The notes under the pieces were generated by a model. That model worked only from the letters and a program-made list of their open reading frames with translations, ran no database searches and had not been told where the DNA came from. The translations under genes were made by a program, and so were the position numbers. Shown in pieces: positions 1 through 10,297 of a stretch of DNA of 31,077 bases (position 1 is the stretch's first letter; every line of letters begins with the position of its first letter). Source of the stretch: Chara braunii (taxonomy: Eukaryota; Streptophyta; Charophyceae; Charales; Characeae); NCBI GenBank assembly GCA_003427395.1, contig BFEA01000148.1, positions 746,096 to 777,172 on the forward strand, written 5' to 3'.

Positions 1-2099
1 GGGGGGGGGTTCTAACAACTACTCAACTTCGAATCGGTCAACTAAATACCCGATCACTACATTCATAAAAGAATGTACTCCAGGTAACCTGTCACCGAAT
101 CACATACTAATCTAATCAGGCCCAATCACCCAATCTATAGTCTTTCGGATAGATCATTCGAATAAAATACACCATATATCGGCACGCAACAAGCTCCTAA
201 ATTGACGACCATTAATCACTATATCTCTATACTCAACAACCCTATCTCGGCGTCAACATCGATCGGTTTACTGAGCACCTCATTACTTAATAATCAACAT
301 AATCAATAACCCATTGACCACCTAGGGTTCTGATATACAAAACCATCTCGCAAGACCTATGAACCAATGAATTGTTATCTACTAAGGTTTTTTCTATTTT
401 AACCCTGTCAATAATCTACCAATTACTAATGATCAAACTGCCATTTACACATCCATCCGGCCATCATTTCTTTACAAACTATCATCAGTCATGTCATCAT
501 CCACACAATGAAGACATCTATTGAAGCAATAACACTACCCAACTGGCAAACCTCGTCTAACTAGTCCAACCACCTTTCTGGGGTTAAGAGATTTTTCACT
601 ATGTACCGACCCCACTGCAACTCCCTACCCCGTTAACACTCGGTCAAATCAAGTATTATTATTATGCAATTTGCGGAAAAAAAAAAAAAAAAACATTACA
701 CAATAAGCAAATTTACTAATTTAATTAATATATTTAAAAAAAAAGGAGAGAATAGGGGGAGAAAACGTTACTCACGCAGCCACATCGGCCTATGATCACC
801 CATCAAGAAAGGGGGAAGAAGTGAACAAAACCTCCTATCACATCCAGTGGGTTACTAAAATTGGAATATCTCTTTAAACCCCAACTTGCCTTAAAAACAT
901 AACCATGCCATCATCTTTTTGAATTTAATCACCAAACCTATCTATTCGCAGGATAAACCAACTACATAATCTCGCCTCAAAACGTAGAAAGAGAGAAGCA
1001 TAGACAATCTTGAACAATGATGGATTCTTGGAGATTACGTCTTCCACATTCCATTTCCACAAGATTACTTGTATCCGGTAAAGAACTGATATCCTTCCAA
1101 CCTACTAAGTACCACCTCTCTATTCACATTCTCAGTTAAAAATAAAAAATAATAAAATAAATAAAATAAAATAAAAAATATTCTTTTGAAATAAAAGTAA
1201 GACCACCATCATGTTGTATCTCAATCAATTAAATAAGTACCAATCCAACGAAATTCTCACAACTTTTATTGGTTGTTCTATTTGCAGGGTATGAATCAAT
1301 TCCTCGGGAACTTTTTTCACCACACCATCTCCTTCCCCTTCAAAATGTTGTCCGTATTCCCCCTCAACCTTTTTTCCTTTTTATTCTTCCTCATCTTCAC
1401 AATGATCTCTTGTGCATTTTTTCTTATTTTATTTTCTTCGCCCCTCCTATCCTTTTTCGCGCATTCCTTCTATATACAATACAAAAAAAATCAGAAAATA
1501 ACTAACATCTCGACAAAAAAAATAAAAAAAATAATATTGTGGTTGGAGAAAAAAAAAAAAAAAAAAAACAAAAAAAAAAAAAAAAAAAAAAAGTGGTAGG
1601 GGAGCAAACAAGAGACTTCAGCGATAGTAATCAAAGACAACTACAAAGCGAGGGTAAAGATTGACAGAGAAGGAAAGGGAAGGAAGGGGGAGGAGCGGAC
1701 GATAAAGAGAAAGTAGAAAGGAATGCGATATGATCTCGTTCAAATAAAACACCTAGTTCAAATCTAGCCAATCACATTACCCAAGGGAAATTCGCTTCTC
1801 AATTATGACATATATTCAGTCACCCTAATGAGTTGGTCTCCATTTCAGACTTATGACAAACATCATTAAAGTAACCCATTCAAAGTCAATCAACAACGAT
1901 CATAAGATGACTGCGCAACAATGTTTTTCCTTCAAAAAAAAAAAAAAAAAAACCTAATTTATTTATATATATGTATATATATATACATAAATAAGAATAA
2001 AATATACATACATTTATACATATATAATAAGAAGGACTAACAACAAGGAAGAACTAAGTCAATTATACTCGGTCTAGTTTCATTTCAATGTCTGTGAAG
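1..2099. other. AT-rich gene-free flank with poly-A tracts
   Basis: I see no supportable gene in this stretch. It is AT-rich with short ORFs of low complexity. Long A runs occur near 677-692, 735-745, 1549-1592 (interrupted by single bases) and 1936-1952. An ATAAA-type run lies at about 1140-1180 and an alternating TA/TATG run at about 1962-2035. It may be the outer part of the retrotransposon that follows, but no coding homology or terminal repeat shows that. Confidence 0.6.
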
Positions 2100-2243
2100 A
2101 TGGATCCATGGCTCAACACTTTTCTCGCTGCATCTGGCTCCCAATCAGTAATAGGAGCATAAATATTTGTTGTCCTTCCCATACTTCCGCCAGTTTACAC
2201 ATCTGCAAAGATTCTCCATTGTCTCAACCCTCTCTCTCAAAAT

Positions 2244-3272
2244 ATGAACGAATTACTTTTCAATGTCCAAACTCACAATCCAGAGGAAGTCCACAGAGTA
2301 CATGTTCATTCTATAAAGTTAAAGAATCCACTACCCCCACCACCATCTCAGCCTCCACCCCCAAACACACATCCCTCTCCAACTTTCACAGCACCACCCT
2401 CTCAACCCCCTCCAATTTCAGATACCCCATCATCCTCCCCATCTTTGATTCACCAAGCTACTCTCGAGGCCTTCGAACAACTCAAGCAGCAAATGGCCAC
2501 CCAACTTGAAGAAAGTCGGCTCTCCATCGAGCAGCTAAAGAACCAGCTTTAAGTTATCGAGAAGTAAGACGAGAGTTCCAACCTGAACCAGCTCTACCAC
2601 AGCCTGCAGTCAGAAATGAATGAAATTCAGCAGAAGCTCAATGGTAAATCTCAGCCCGCTTACGAGGAACTGGCAGCATGAAAGACAACCTTCTCTGCCC
2701 CATGCTACTACTCCCAGGTTGATGCCTACATTCATTTCCTCGAGATCAACATGAACTACTCTTACTTCCCCATTGGCAAGGGTGGCATCAGTGGCTAAGG
2801 GCTGCATCGAACCTCTCATTACCAAGTCTGTCAAGCAACTACTAGACAAGGCCATCAGGAAGGGCATGGAAAAGACCGTACCAATCCAAGTCCGAATATA
2901 ACTACTGCATGAGCCTCGTCAGACGAGATGCTCACAGGTAAGCAAGGGTCGTCGCCCGATTATGATATATCTATCGCCCCCGGACTGCCAATAAGTCCAC
3001 GCCGTCTGTGTTGAGGGGCTTATCTTTATATATCCTGTTTCTCTTGCAGATTGGGCATCCAGGAGTCAGAGTACTCTTCATATCAGAAGAAGGACGAGCA
3101 CTACAAAACCGAAGATGGCAAAAGATCATCATCCATGCACCACTACGAAGACGACAAGGGAAGAGGTTATGACTGTTACAGAACGGCCAAGAGATCTCAC
3201 TCTGACTACGACCTCAAGCACGCGGACCAATCACGCCCTGCAACTGCTGACTCCACCAAAACATCTCAATAG
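2244..3272 (+). pseudogene. Gag-like ORF1 remnant of the retrotransposon, with one intron
   Basis: An ATG at 2244 opens a 102-codon stretch. It has a Pro/Ser/Thr-rich segment and then a heptad-like helix (LEAFEQLKQQMATQLEESRL), a likely coiled coil for self-assembly. The same frame continues past stops TAA 2550 and TAA 2565, and a frameshift near 2770-2790 leads to a Lys-rich amphipathic stretch up to the splice donor at 2938. After the intron, about 74 codons rich in Ser, Tyr, His, Lys and Asp run to the stop at 3272 and resemble a nucleic-acid-binding tail. I recognise no zinc knuckle. Calling it gag rests on its position upstream of the RT and its composition. Several stops could be CAA/CAG/CGA codons turned to TAA/TAG/TGA, as expected from decay of methylated DNA. 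Confidence 0.5.
2938..3049 (+). other. Spliceosomal intron inside the gag-like region
   Basis: The donor is CAG|GTAAGC and the acceptor follows a pyrimidine stretch, TTTCTCTTGCAG|ATTGG. The 112-bp interval is much less protein-like than its flanks. Removing it joins the two flanks in one frame (phase 2, ACAG|ATTGG). Direct evidence is only the splice-site quality and frame continuity. Confidence 0.6.
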
Positions 3273-3273
3273 C

Positions 3274-5290
3274 CACCCACCATTTTCTATACCACCCATA
3301 CACACCATCCTCTCCAATCTACAAACTCCTCCCTCAGTTTCGGATCCCCGCCTCGCTACCTTCGCTCTTCAAGAACACTCATCTTTGTTGACAAACCCTG
3401 ATGAATTCTTCGCCGCCTCACCATCCAACTATTTTTTGAATTTGTCTCTTCCACTCTCATCATCTTCAAGAAGATATTCTCACTCAGCACTTCAATGGAT
3501 GCGCCACGGTGTTAGACTTCAGTTCAATGACACCTCTCACGTTCCAACATAAAATCATAGAAGTCAGAAGAATAGTAAAATCAGTCCTCCCCCCTTTTCG
3601 TTTTAAACAAACTCTCGACTTGAACTCCTCCCCCCCCCTCTTATTATACCTAACCATATCAACCCCCTCACCATACCAATTTCATCTCTTCCACAATATC
3701 TCAACTTTTTTCCTCATGAGTCATTGAACCCTCATCCCACCCCACAATAATCAACCCCGTCTTCGCGAAAAGCTCGTTTAAAACCCGTTTTATACTCGAT
3801 GTCCGTTTTGTCAACCTGTTCTCCACTTTTCCTCCCTTTCATTATGAATCAATAGATGACGCTATTGCTCACCTGTCTGGCTCACCAACTAAGGACTTCT
3901 CACTTGTTTTGACATTAAGAATGATTATCACCACATTCCAGTTCATCCCATCTCAAGGCCTTATCTGACTTTTCATTGGAATGGAATAAACTATCAATTC
4001 ACAACACTTTGTTTTGAAATTTCCTCTGCTTGTTGGATCTTCACAACAGTTATGCAGGAAATCATGGCTGAACTGCGTATTCGTAACGTTTTTGCCACAT
4101 CTTACATTGATGATTATCCGCTCGCCAACTAGGAACTACCCCTACTTCTATGACAATCTTTTAATTACGTAGCTCTGCTTCACAACCTTGTTTTTTTTCT
4201 TAGTACCCATAAATGCTCTTTCCTCCCATCTCAGTCAATTCGTTTCCTCGGATTCACCCTAGACCCCCAGTCCAAAAGAATAAGAGTTCCCGAAGAGAAA
4301 ATACAAAAGATCCTCAGCCTTATCCAATCCTCTTTCAAACCCTCTAGTAGAACAGTCACCAAACTGGCAGGAAAACTCGCCTCTCTGTCCAATGCTTTCT
4401 TACCTACTCACCTCTATCTCTCATCACTCTATGAAGCCATCTCACCTTCCAATTGGGATTCCTCTATCAAGATCTCAAATAACCTTATCTTTGACCTCAT
4501 GTGGTGGATCTTTCACTTACCTCAACTCCCGGGAAGGCTTTGGACCGTCCGACTTGTCTCCTTATCCATTTTTACCGATGCTTCAGCAACCCAAATTGCA
4601 GCATTGATTTACCTTCTCCACAATGAAGAGTTCACATTCAACCAATGCTTACCCCAATCATTGCTCAACTCATCCTCCACTCACACATAACTTTTCGCCA
4701 TCCTTGAAACCTTCCGATTTCTCGCTTCTACTCAACCACACCTTCTTTTATCAGCCTCAATCAGACTACACTCTGACAGTCAGGCTGCCACAACTCTACT
4801 CCTCACAATGAAATCAACCGACGAAGTCTTCAATCCATGGTTACGAGACATCGCCTCCATCCTACTCTTTTCTGATTCCCTCCTCAGTCCTGTTTGGATA
4901 CCTAGAACAATGAATTCAATGACCGACTCTATATCCAAAATCAAGGATAATACAAACTGGGGCTTGGCAGACCACGTAAGGGTTGACATCTTTTCTCAGA
5001 TAGGTGTACCAGCAATCGACATTTTTGCATCTGACTATCACCATGTCTGCCCAACCTTTGTCTCCAGAAACTGGTCAACAAATGTCTTCCAAGTAGACGC
5101 TCTCTCTTTGAATTAAAATTTACTTCCATCATTTCCCTACCGCTGGATTTTTCCACCCACAACACTCCTCCACCACACCCTCTCCAAAGCGCTCGCCAGC
5201 TCAGCCTCCTACCTACTTATATTACCTTCTTCCAAACGCACCATCTGGTACCCCCGCACTCTCTCACTCAACATCACGCACCGCTTCACC
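3274..5290 (+). pseudogene. Reverse transcriptase - RNase H (DIRS/Kangaroo type), degenerate
   Basis: Recognisable blocks in order: a pre-RT helix around WMRHGVRLQF (about 3495-3525); RT palm motif ILDVRFVN (about 3792-3815); first catalytic Asp in FDIKNDYHHIPVHP (3908-3949); the substrate-binding region FHWNGINYQF; the catalytic box YIDD (4102-4113); and the thumb/connection block LGFTLDPQ...KIQKILSLI...TKLAGKLASL (about 4240-4390). RNase H follows, with FTDAS (Asp at 4577), LHSDSQAA (Asp at 4775) and a final Asp in NSMTDSIS. The segment VDIFASDYHH...NWS...DAL (about 4984-5100) and the FPP...LP...WYP tail up to about 5265 are typical of tyrosine-recombinase retrotransposons. Breaks include a one-base frameshift just before FDIKN, TAG near 4130, TAA at 4688 where the RNase H catalytic Glu is expected, and TAA near 5114. 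It would have made cDNA of the element from RNA. Confidence 0.82.
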
Positions 5291-5302
5291 ATCCCAGAAT
5301 CT

Positions 5303-6460
5303 TCATTCTCCTGCCTCCGCAGCCCCAGAGTCGACGTCACCCCCCCCAACCCCGCAATCCTCGACCTCACAACAATTTTCTTCACCACCTAAACCTCCCT
5401 CACTCCTCTTGTTCCATCCACGCCGCATCCCGTATCCATACCTCATAAACGTTCCAATACTACTCCATGTTCCCTGTCGCATAATTTCTCCCAGACTCCA
5501 ACCCTCCTCTATCCCTGCCTGAACTCCCCCAATCCGGAAGTTGTGACCACTCTCCCCTTCATAAACTCCCGCCTCCTCAAACCATTTCTCGATGCGCTTG
5601 TTAAAACCGCCACCACTTACTGGACCATCACCACGCATTGACCGAAACAAGTAACCTCTTCTCACATCCTGCCCCAACCTATCATAACTATTCACCAACT
5701 CTGGAAGCCAACCCAAGAAAGTCTCCTCTTCCACTTCGGGATCACGCAACCTTATCATGAACCTCCCGCCATGACGATCAGTTTTAGTGTACCCTAGCCG
5801 CACGACCCTCTCACCGATGTCTATCTCTTTGTACCTCTCCGCAACGCTGTCAACTCTCTTATAAGTAAAGAAAAACTTCCCCATCTCGATAAGCCCGAGC
5901 CTCCGCATATCCCTTCAATATCCTCAACTTCCCTCTAATATGCTCCAATACCTTCTTCAATTTCTCCCATCTCAAGGGTCGCGAAGACTCTTCAACAACA
6001 CCTCTTTGCAAGGAATACTTTCGATACACTTTACGAAAAGCTCGCACCCTGCTACTCTGGCAAGGATCTTCTTCCCCATCTCTCCCGAGCAGACGAAAAC
6101 AAGCACTCAAGCAATTCACAACCGCATCTACTGTGGACAAAGATACAAGCGTGAGGCCTTCAGCATCGGATGTTCGACACCGACTCTCTACCTCAACAAG
6201 CCACTGACTGCTGACGAAGGACAACACATCCAAATCAACACAGGTCATACAATCCCTTCCAACCCCGTTACGCTCCAACCACTCATTTAACGCAAAAAAA
6301 AGTTTCTTCATTCTACCTCTTCATCGCCGACCAGCTCCATATTCGCGAATCAAGGCGCTGCTCCACTCAAGACCAGCTTCGTATCCACCTACAAACTCCG
6401 GAGTGCTACACTTCTGTCTCAAGCTGCCATCGCTCACTCGTTCGTTCCACCATTCCCTGC
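5303..6460 (-). pseudogene. Tyrosine recombinase of the retrotransposon, reverse orientation
   Basis: Two overlapping - strand frames make up the protein. The part from about 6311 down to 5859 is a helical N-terminal core-binding (SAM-like) region; in-phase protein-like sequence extends upstream to about 6460. The part from 5908 down to 5303 is the catalytic domain. It shows a beta-strand region with LGYTKTDRHGG, the HxxR box in SGHNFRIGG (5531-5545), the Trp in GTWSS and the nucleophile region FMRYGYGMRR (about 5420-5455). These are family signatures of DIRS/Crypton/phage-type YR. The frames shift at about 5865-5900, where the first catalytic Arg (RxxE box) should lie, and no such Arg is visible, so a small deletion there is likely. 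The family cuts and joins a circular DNA intermediate for integration. The gene converges on the RT reading frame. Confidence 0.78.
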
Positions 6461-6512
6461 AAGACGACGATGTCACTTGCGGGATGATGGGGGGAGTTGG
6501 GCGGTCCTAGGA

Positions 6513-6603
6513 GGTGTGCGGGCCTGCGGCCCATTTCCTTGACTCACTTCTGAGCGATTTGGCATTATCAACGGACTTTCATTTTCCTAAGAGACCTACA
6601 CAA
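6513..6603 (+). repeat. Direct repeat, copy 1 (pairs with 7104-7204)
   Basis: About 91 bp starting GGTGTGCGGGCCTG and ending GAGACCTACACA. It matches 7104-7204 with a few substitutions and lacks 12 bp (ATTTTATCTGGA-like) present in the other copy. It lies directly beyond the recombinase pseudogene, so it may be a retrotransposon end repeat. It could equally be an unrelated duplicated segment. Confidence 0.75.
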
Positions 6604-6606
6604 CAT

Positions 6607-7100
6607 TATGCCTGCAACTCCGCACCTGGTTGAACACAAGGTTGACGGGACGGATTCAACAAATCCAACATCCTCGACCCACATCATCAACCACTAACAG
6701 TTCACGGTTGGGAATTGGTACCAGAACATCAGCACTTGGGACCTCACGTACAAACCACAGATGTACCTCATCCAAGGTCGACAGGACGCCTCACAATGCA
6801 GTTTTCTAAGATCAACAGCGGTCAACTTTCAATCCACTATCTACGGTTCTACTGAGTTGAAAGTGACACTCACCCTGGCTGAAGTATGGCCTCACTGGTC
6901 CGTCCGCTCCCACTGCCTTGGCCAGCCACAATAGTTTGCGTGCTCTCCCGAGCTGCGCCTTCCAGGCCCCGACCGCTAGCAGCGTTCATCGCAAACGCAA
7001 ACCTGCGCGCACGCCACACAAAGGGGTCAGGTCTTTCAGAGGTCGAGTCCTTTTCCTCGCCTTGATTTGGTGAAGCGGTCCCGCCCACCCTCGATTTTCC
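6607..7100. other. Unassigned spacer between the two direct repeats
   Basis: No gene is recognised. A stop-free + stretch of about 77 codons (6698-6931) lacks a good start and any family motif. The 3' half (6890-7090) is GC-richer. This could be the internal part of a small element bounded by the repeats. Confidence 0.4.
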
Positions 7101-7103
7101 CGT

Positions 7104-7204
7104 GGTGTGCGGGCCTGTGGTGCATTTCCTTGACTCACTTCTGAGCGATTTGACATTATCAAAGAACTTTCATTTTCCTATTTTATCTGGAAGAGACCTA
7201 CACA
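7104..7204 (+). repeat. Direct repeat, copy 2 (pairs with 6513-6603)
   Basis: Begins GGTGTGCGGGCCTGTGG and ends AAGAGACCTACACA. It is the same orientation as copy 1, offset by 591 bp. The identity is directly visible, including the block TTTCCTTGACTCACTTCTGA. Confidence 0.75.
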
Positions 7205-7315
7205 TGGCACTTCCAATTGCAGCACAAACAGCAATGGGGCCATCTATTCTATTTCTGTTGTGGCCAGGCCTTAGGTTTTCTTTTTTCTTCCCCATTTTTC
7301 TATACCAGGGTCACA

Positions 7316-7905
7316 GTCCCACTAGCACCCGGATTAGCCTTAGCTGTATCCGGGGCACATGTGTTTTTCGTATTAAAGAGACTTCAAGAAATAGTTAGAA
7401 ATAGAAAAAAGAAAAAAGAAAAAAGAAATCAGGTTCCGTTTCTGGGTCTGAGAGGTTTCTTGAAAATGTATCGGGCTGTATTACGGGCCCGGTACACTAC
7501 AGTGCTGCGCCAGCCTCTGATGCTTAACTTACGGGAGTGGAAGGACAGCGCTTCCCATTCTCACAGGGCAACGGCCAGGTCACATTATTTTCCAATTTCC
7601 TTACTTTTTGATTCACTTGTCTGAGTTATTTTTCAGGGAAAGATGACCGCCCTCTACCCAAAAATAGTGTGCTCTAGAGAGAAGATGTCCCTCACATGCA
7701 TTTTCTTTTCTGTTTTCAATGCATGGCCAATGGGAGGGCGGTCCATTTTCATTTGGAAGACATGGAAAAAGTGAAACAAACCAAACAATTGAAGAAAAAA
7801 GCGAAGCTGTAAGATCTACGCAGAATGGGCGGCCCTTACGGATAGGCCTACAATGTTTTACAGAAAACAGGATATAGCTAAGGCTAATCCGGGTGCTAGT
7901 GGGAC
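7316..7905. mobile_element. Candidate inverted-repeat element, 590 bp, 36-bp arms
   Basis: The arm at 7316-7351 (GTCCCACTAGCACCCGGATT...) is repeated as its reverse complement at 7870-7905 with one mismatch (G/A). Less perfect pairing continues outward (CAGGG at 7306, CCCAG at 7911-7915). The interior has no recognisable transposase, so it would be non-autonomous. No convincing target-site duplication was found on either side. Palindromic AGGCCTT lies near both ends, which does not decide it. Superfamily is not assignable. Confidence 0.5.
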
Positions 7906-8003
7906 CATGCCCCAGGCCTTCGTCACGGAGGACATGATTGCCAGTGATCATGCCGGGAATTCCATTGATTCTGGTTATCACGGATGCAGTGAACGCCACA
8001 AAT

Positions 8004-8040
8004 CTGATCACCCCAAAAAAAAAAAAAAAAAACTGATCAC
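8004..8040. repeat. A18 run flanked by direct CTGATCAC
   Basis: CTGATCAC at 8004-8011 recurs at 8033-8040 on the other side of CCCC plus an 18-base A run. It looks like a target-duplication-plus-poly-A scar or a slippage product. There is too little between the repeats to call an insertion. Confidence 0.4.
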
Positions 8041-8237
8041 GCACATGGGCTCCAATGACATCCAGATACATGCCTGAAGTGGCGATGCGTTTTTCTCCGA
8101 CGTTTCCGACTCCTCTCTGGGACGTAAATGCGGTCAGATGCGTGTACCAGACGGCTCAATCTCGGTCCGATGCATCCCACAACAGTTTTCTCCCTCTTCG
8201 CTGTTGTTTGAGCCGACCAAAAAGCGCGGGAATTACG

Positions 8238-8340
8238 AACCAAACCAAACAAAACCAAACCAAGCAAAACCAAACCAAACAAAACCAAACAGCCAACCCA
8301 CCCAAACAGCCAGCCAACCGACCAACCGACCGACCGACCA
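8238..8340. repeat. ACCAAA / ACCG simple repeat
   Basis: An irregular tandem of ACCAAACCAAACAAA-type units passes into CCAACCGACCGACCGACC. ORFs through it on both strands are low-complexity shadows. Confidence 0.85.
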
Positions 8341-9485
8341 AGCACTCTCAGCGGGAACCCGAAGGGCGTCCCCGAACAGTGAACTGACAAACAGTTTCGT
8401 TGAATTGTACATGTGGATTTGGTCAAGCAGCGCTCATCATCCATTCAGCTCAGCGCGCCAATAGTACCAACACCCAGCAGCGGACGAAAGCAAACGGTCG
8501 GCGAATTGTGTGTTTCCTTTGTTTTTGTTTTGTCCTGTCCTTCCGCTTCGATTCTTCTACCTGACCTCTGGCCTACTGGTAGCCTACCTGCCAAGAGCTT
8601 GATGGCGTGCTATAACTAATGGCGCCAAACAAAAGAAAAATCAAACAGAAGAAAAATAAAAAAGCGCGCTAACCCCCGTTACCTCCTCTGCTCTGTCAAC
8701 GACGCATCATCACAAACGAATAATCGAGGAAGCCATCAGCTGGACTGTGACGCGATCGTTAGGCGAAGTCCGTTGGCTTCGAACCCGTGACGAGCCTGAC
8801 CTCGACTAATGGGCCTTGCCGTGTCTCTGGTCACCAAATGCGCAAAATGCGCAAAATGAAGAAGGTATCTTCCACTAGAACATGGGAAGATACGCCCGCC
8901 ATAGCTTTTGTCCTTTTCACATTTGAGAAATGCGTGGTGCGGCTAGGCCTCATGTCGAGGGGTTACCGGTCATCTCCTCAGTGCAAGCAAAACAGCGGGA
9001 CTCGTCATCATTCAGCTTAATAGAATAGATGGAAAGAGCAGAACGATGGAGAAGAGTACCCCCTGGTCGTTGGGGGGACGCCCTTCTCTGTTTTGAACAT
9101 GCGGATGAGTCTTGATTATTAATCAGCTGGTCAAAATGAAAAGAATCAATAACAAAATCGATCGAAAGCTGGCTGTTGAAAACTTGAGCGTGGCTTTCCT
9201 ATTCACATCAGAGAGAGGAACACACACATGGTCTGAAAAAGGAAAAACACCGGCTTCATAAGGCGGGGGGGGGGCGTGGGCGTGGGCGTGGGCGTGGGCG
9301 GGGTTTCCGCACGCTACTGTTTGGGGGCCAACATGAATAGGGAATGCCGATGTCCAGCAAAGCGACAAAGAAGAAAGAGCTAAAAACGAGCTGAAAACAA
9401 CGAAGTTTGTATGCATTCGACAACGCGGCTAAGTGAATGAATCGTGGTCGTTCATGCTGTCTCATCTTGCCGTTTAGCGCGAGCA
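8341..9485. other. Gene-free upstream spacer
   Basis: No supportable gene. It holds a perfect 9-bp inverted repeat, GTATCTTCC/GGAAGATAC (8865-8873 and 8885-8893), and a GTGGGC hexanucleotide run at about 9266-9300. A 77-codon ORF at 8787-9020 matches nothing I recognise. Confidence 0.5.
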
Positions 9486-10297
9486 AACAATGCGTTCATT
9501 GTGCCTTCCACTCCACTCCATTCCATTAACAAGTGCTCCGCATCATAGGCGTTCGACAACTGCCACCTCACCTGGGCGAATCACTCCTGTAGGCCTTGTT
9601 TCTTTTCTCTCTCCCACCTCCCTCCCTCCCTCCCTCCCTTCATGCCCACCCAACCCAAGCGCGGGAACTGCCCCTGAATTTTAGGCCTTTGGATTGGGGA
9701 GCTCAGGAGGGACGTATGTGAGATCGATCTAGGGAACGAACCTCACCGCAGTCAAAGGAAATGGAAAGCAGAGTGAGAAATGAGAGAAAGAGACATTGTC
9801 GAGGGCGGAAAGTAGTAGAAACGGGGACACGGGAGTATAGAAAGTGAGCCTGACGGGGGCAGAGCCAGGGAAGAGGAGACAGGAGAGAGAAGAAAGAGAG
9901 AGGAGGGAAGGAGATAATTTGGCGAGGGCGCCAAGCCGATATTTCCGTCCGTCCGTCCCGCCATCGGCGCCATCGGCGATTGCGGGAGGACTCTTGATGA
10001 TTCGTAGAGGCAGCGGGAAATCTGTGCCACGGTGTGGCATTTTTGTCTTTTCTGCTTCTCCCCTCCCCTTTGGCGCGTGTCGACCATATTGGACAGAGGA
10101 ACGCGCGCGGGAATTCAGCGTCGGTGTTGGCATCACCAGTTCCAATTCCAATTGTTCGTACGAGCGGGCAAGGAGGAGGAGGAGGAGGAGGAGGAGAGAG
10201 CGGAGGGGGTCTCGATTCTCTTTAGTATCTCTCCCCATCGCATTGTAGCTTGGCGTAGCCGGTGTCTGTAGAAGTGTGCTCAGAGAGCAAAGCGGCA
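9486..10297 (+). promoter_or_regulatory. Probable promoter / 5' UTR region of DiT1
   Basis: This is the 5' flank of the translocator start codon. It has a CCCT microsatellite (about 9615-9640), GA-rich stretches on + (about 9860-9915) and a GGA run (about 10170-10198) just before the coding start. I see no clear TATA box and cannot place a transcription start. CT/GA-rich 5' UTRs are common in plant genes, so this is positional inference. A 5' UTR intron cannot be excluded. Confidence 0.35.

Larger units (their letters stand above)
2100..6470 (+). mobile_element. Degenerate Kangaroo-like DIRS (tyrosine recombinase) retrotransposon
   Basis: Three coding blocks are recognisable. A gag-like region with a coiled coil and an intron is on + (2244-3272). 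Reverse transcriptase plus RNase H with the DIRS-type C-terminal extension is on + (about 3274-5290). A tyrosine recombinase is on - (about 6460-5303). The two strands converge and nearly abut at 5290/5303. DIRS-order elements use a tyrosine recombinase in place of a DDE integrase. The reversed recombinase is the arrangement known for Kangaroo of Volvox carteri. All three blocks carry stops or frameshifts, so this copy is inactive. Outer boundaries and terminal or split repeats were not found, so the ends given are those of the coding homology. Elements with all genes in one direction (DIRS1, PAT, Ngaro) are a poorer fit. Confidence 0.8.

Noticed and set aside
6698-6931. Stop-free + stretch of about 77 codons containing NWYQNISTWDLTYKPQMY
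   Set aside because: It looks somewhat protein-like but lacks a start, a recognisable family and flanking exons. It was kept only as a spacer note.
7320-7901. CACTA-superfamily transposon (ends read CACTA...TAGTG)
   Set aside because: The inverted repeat continues four bases beyond CACTA on both sides, and the flanking triplets TCC and GGA are not a direct duplication.
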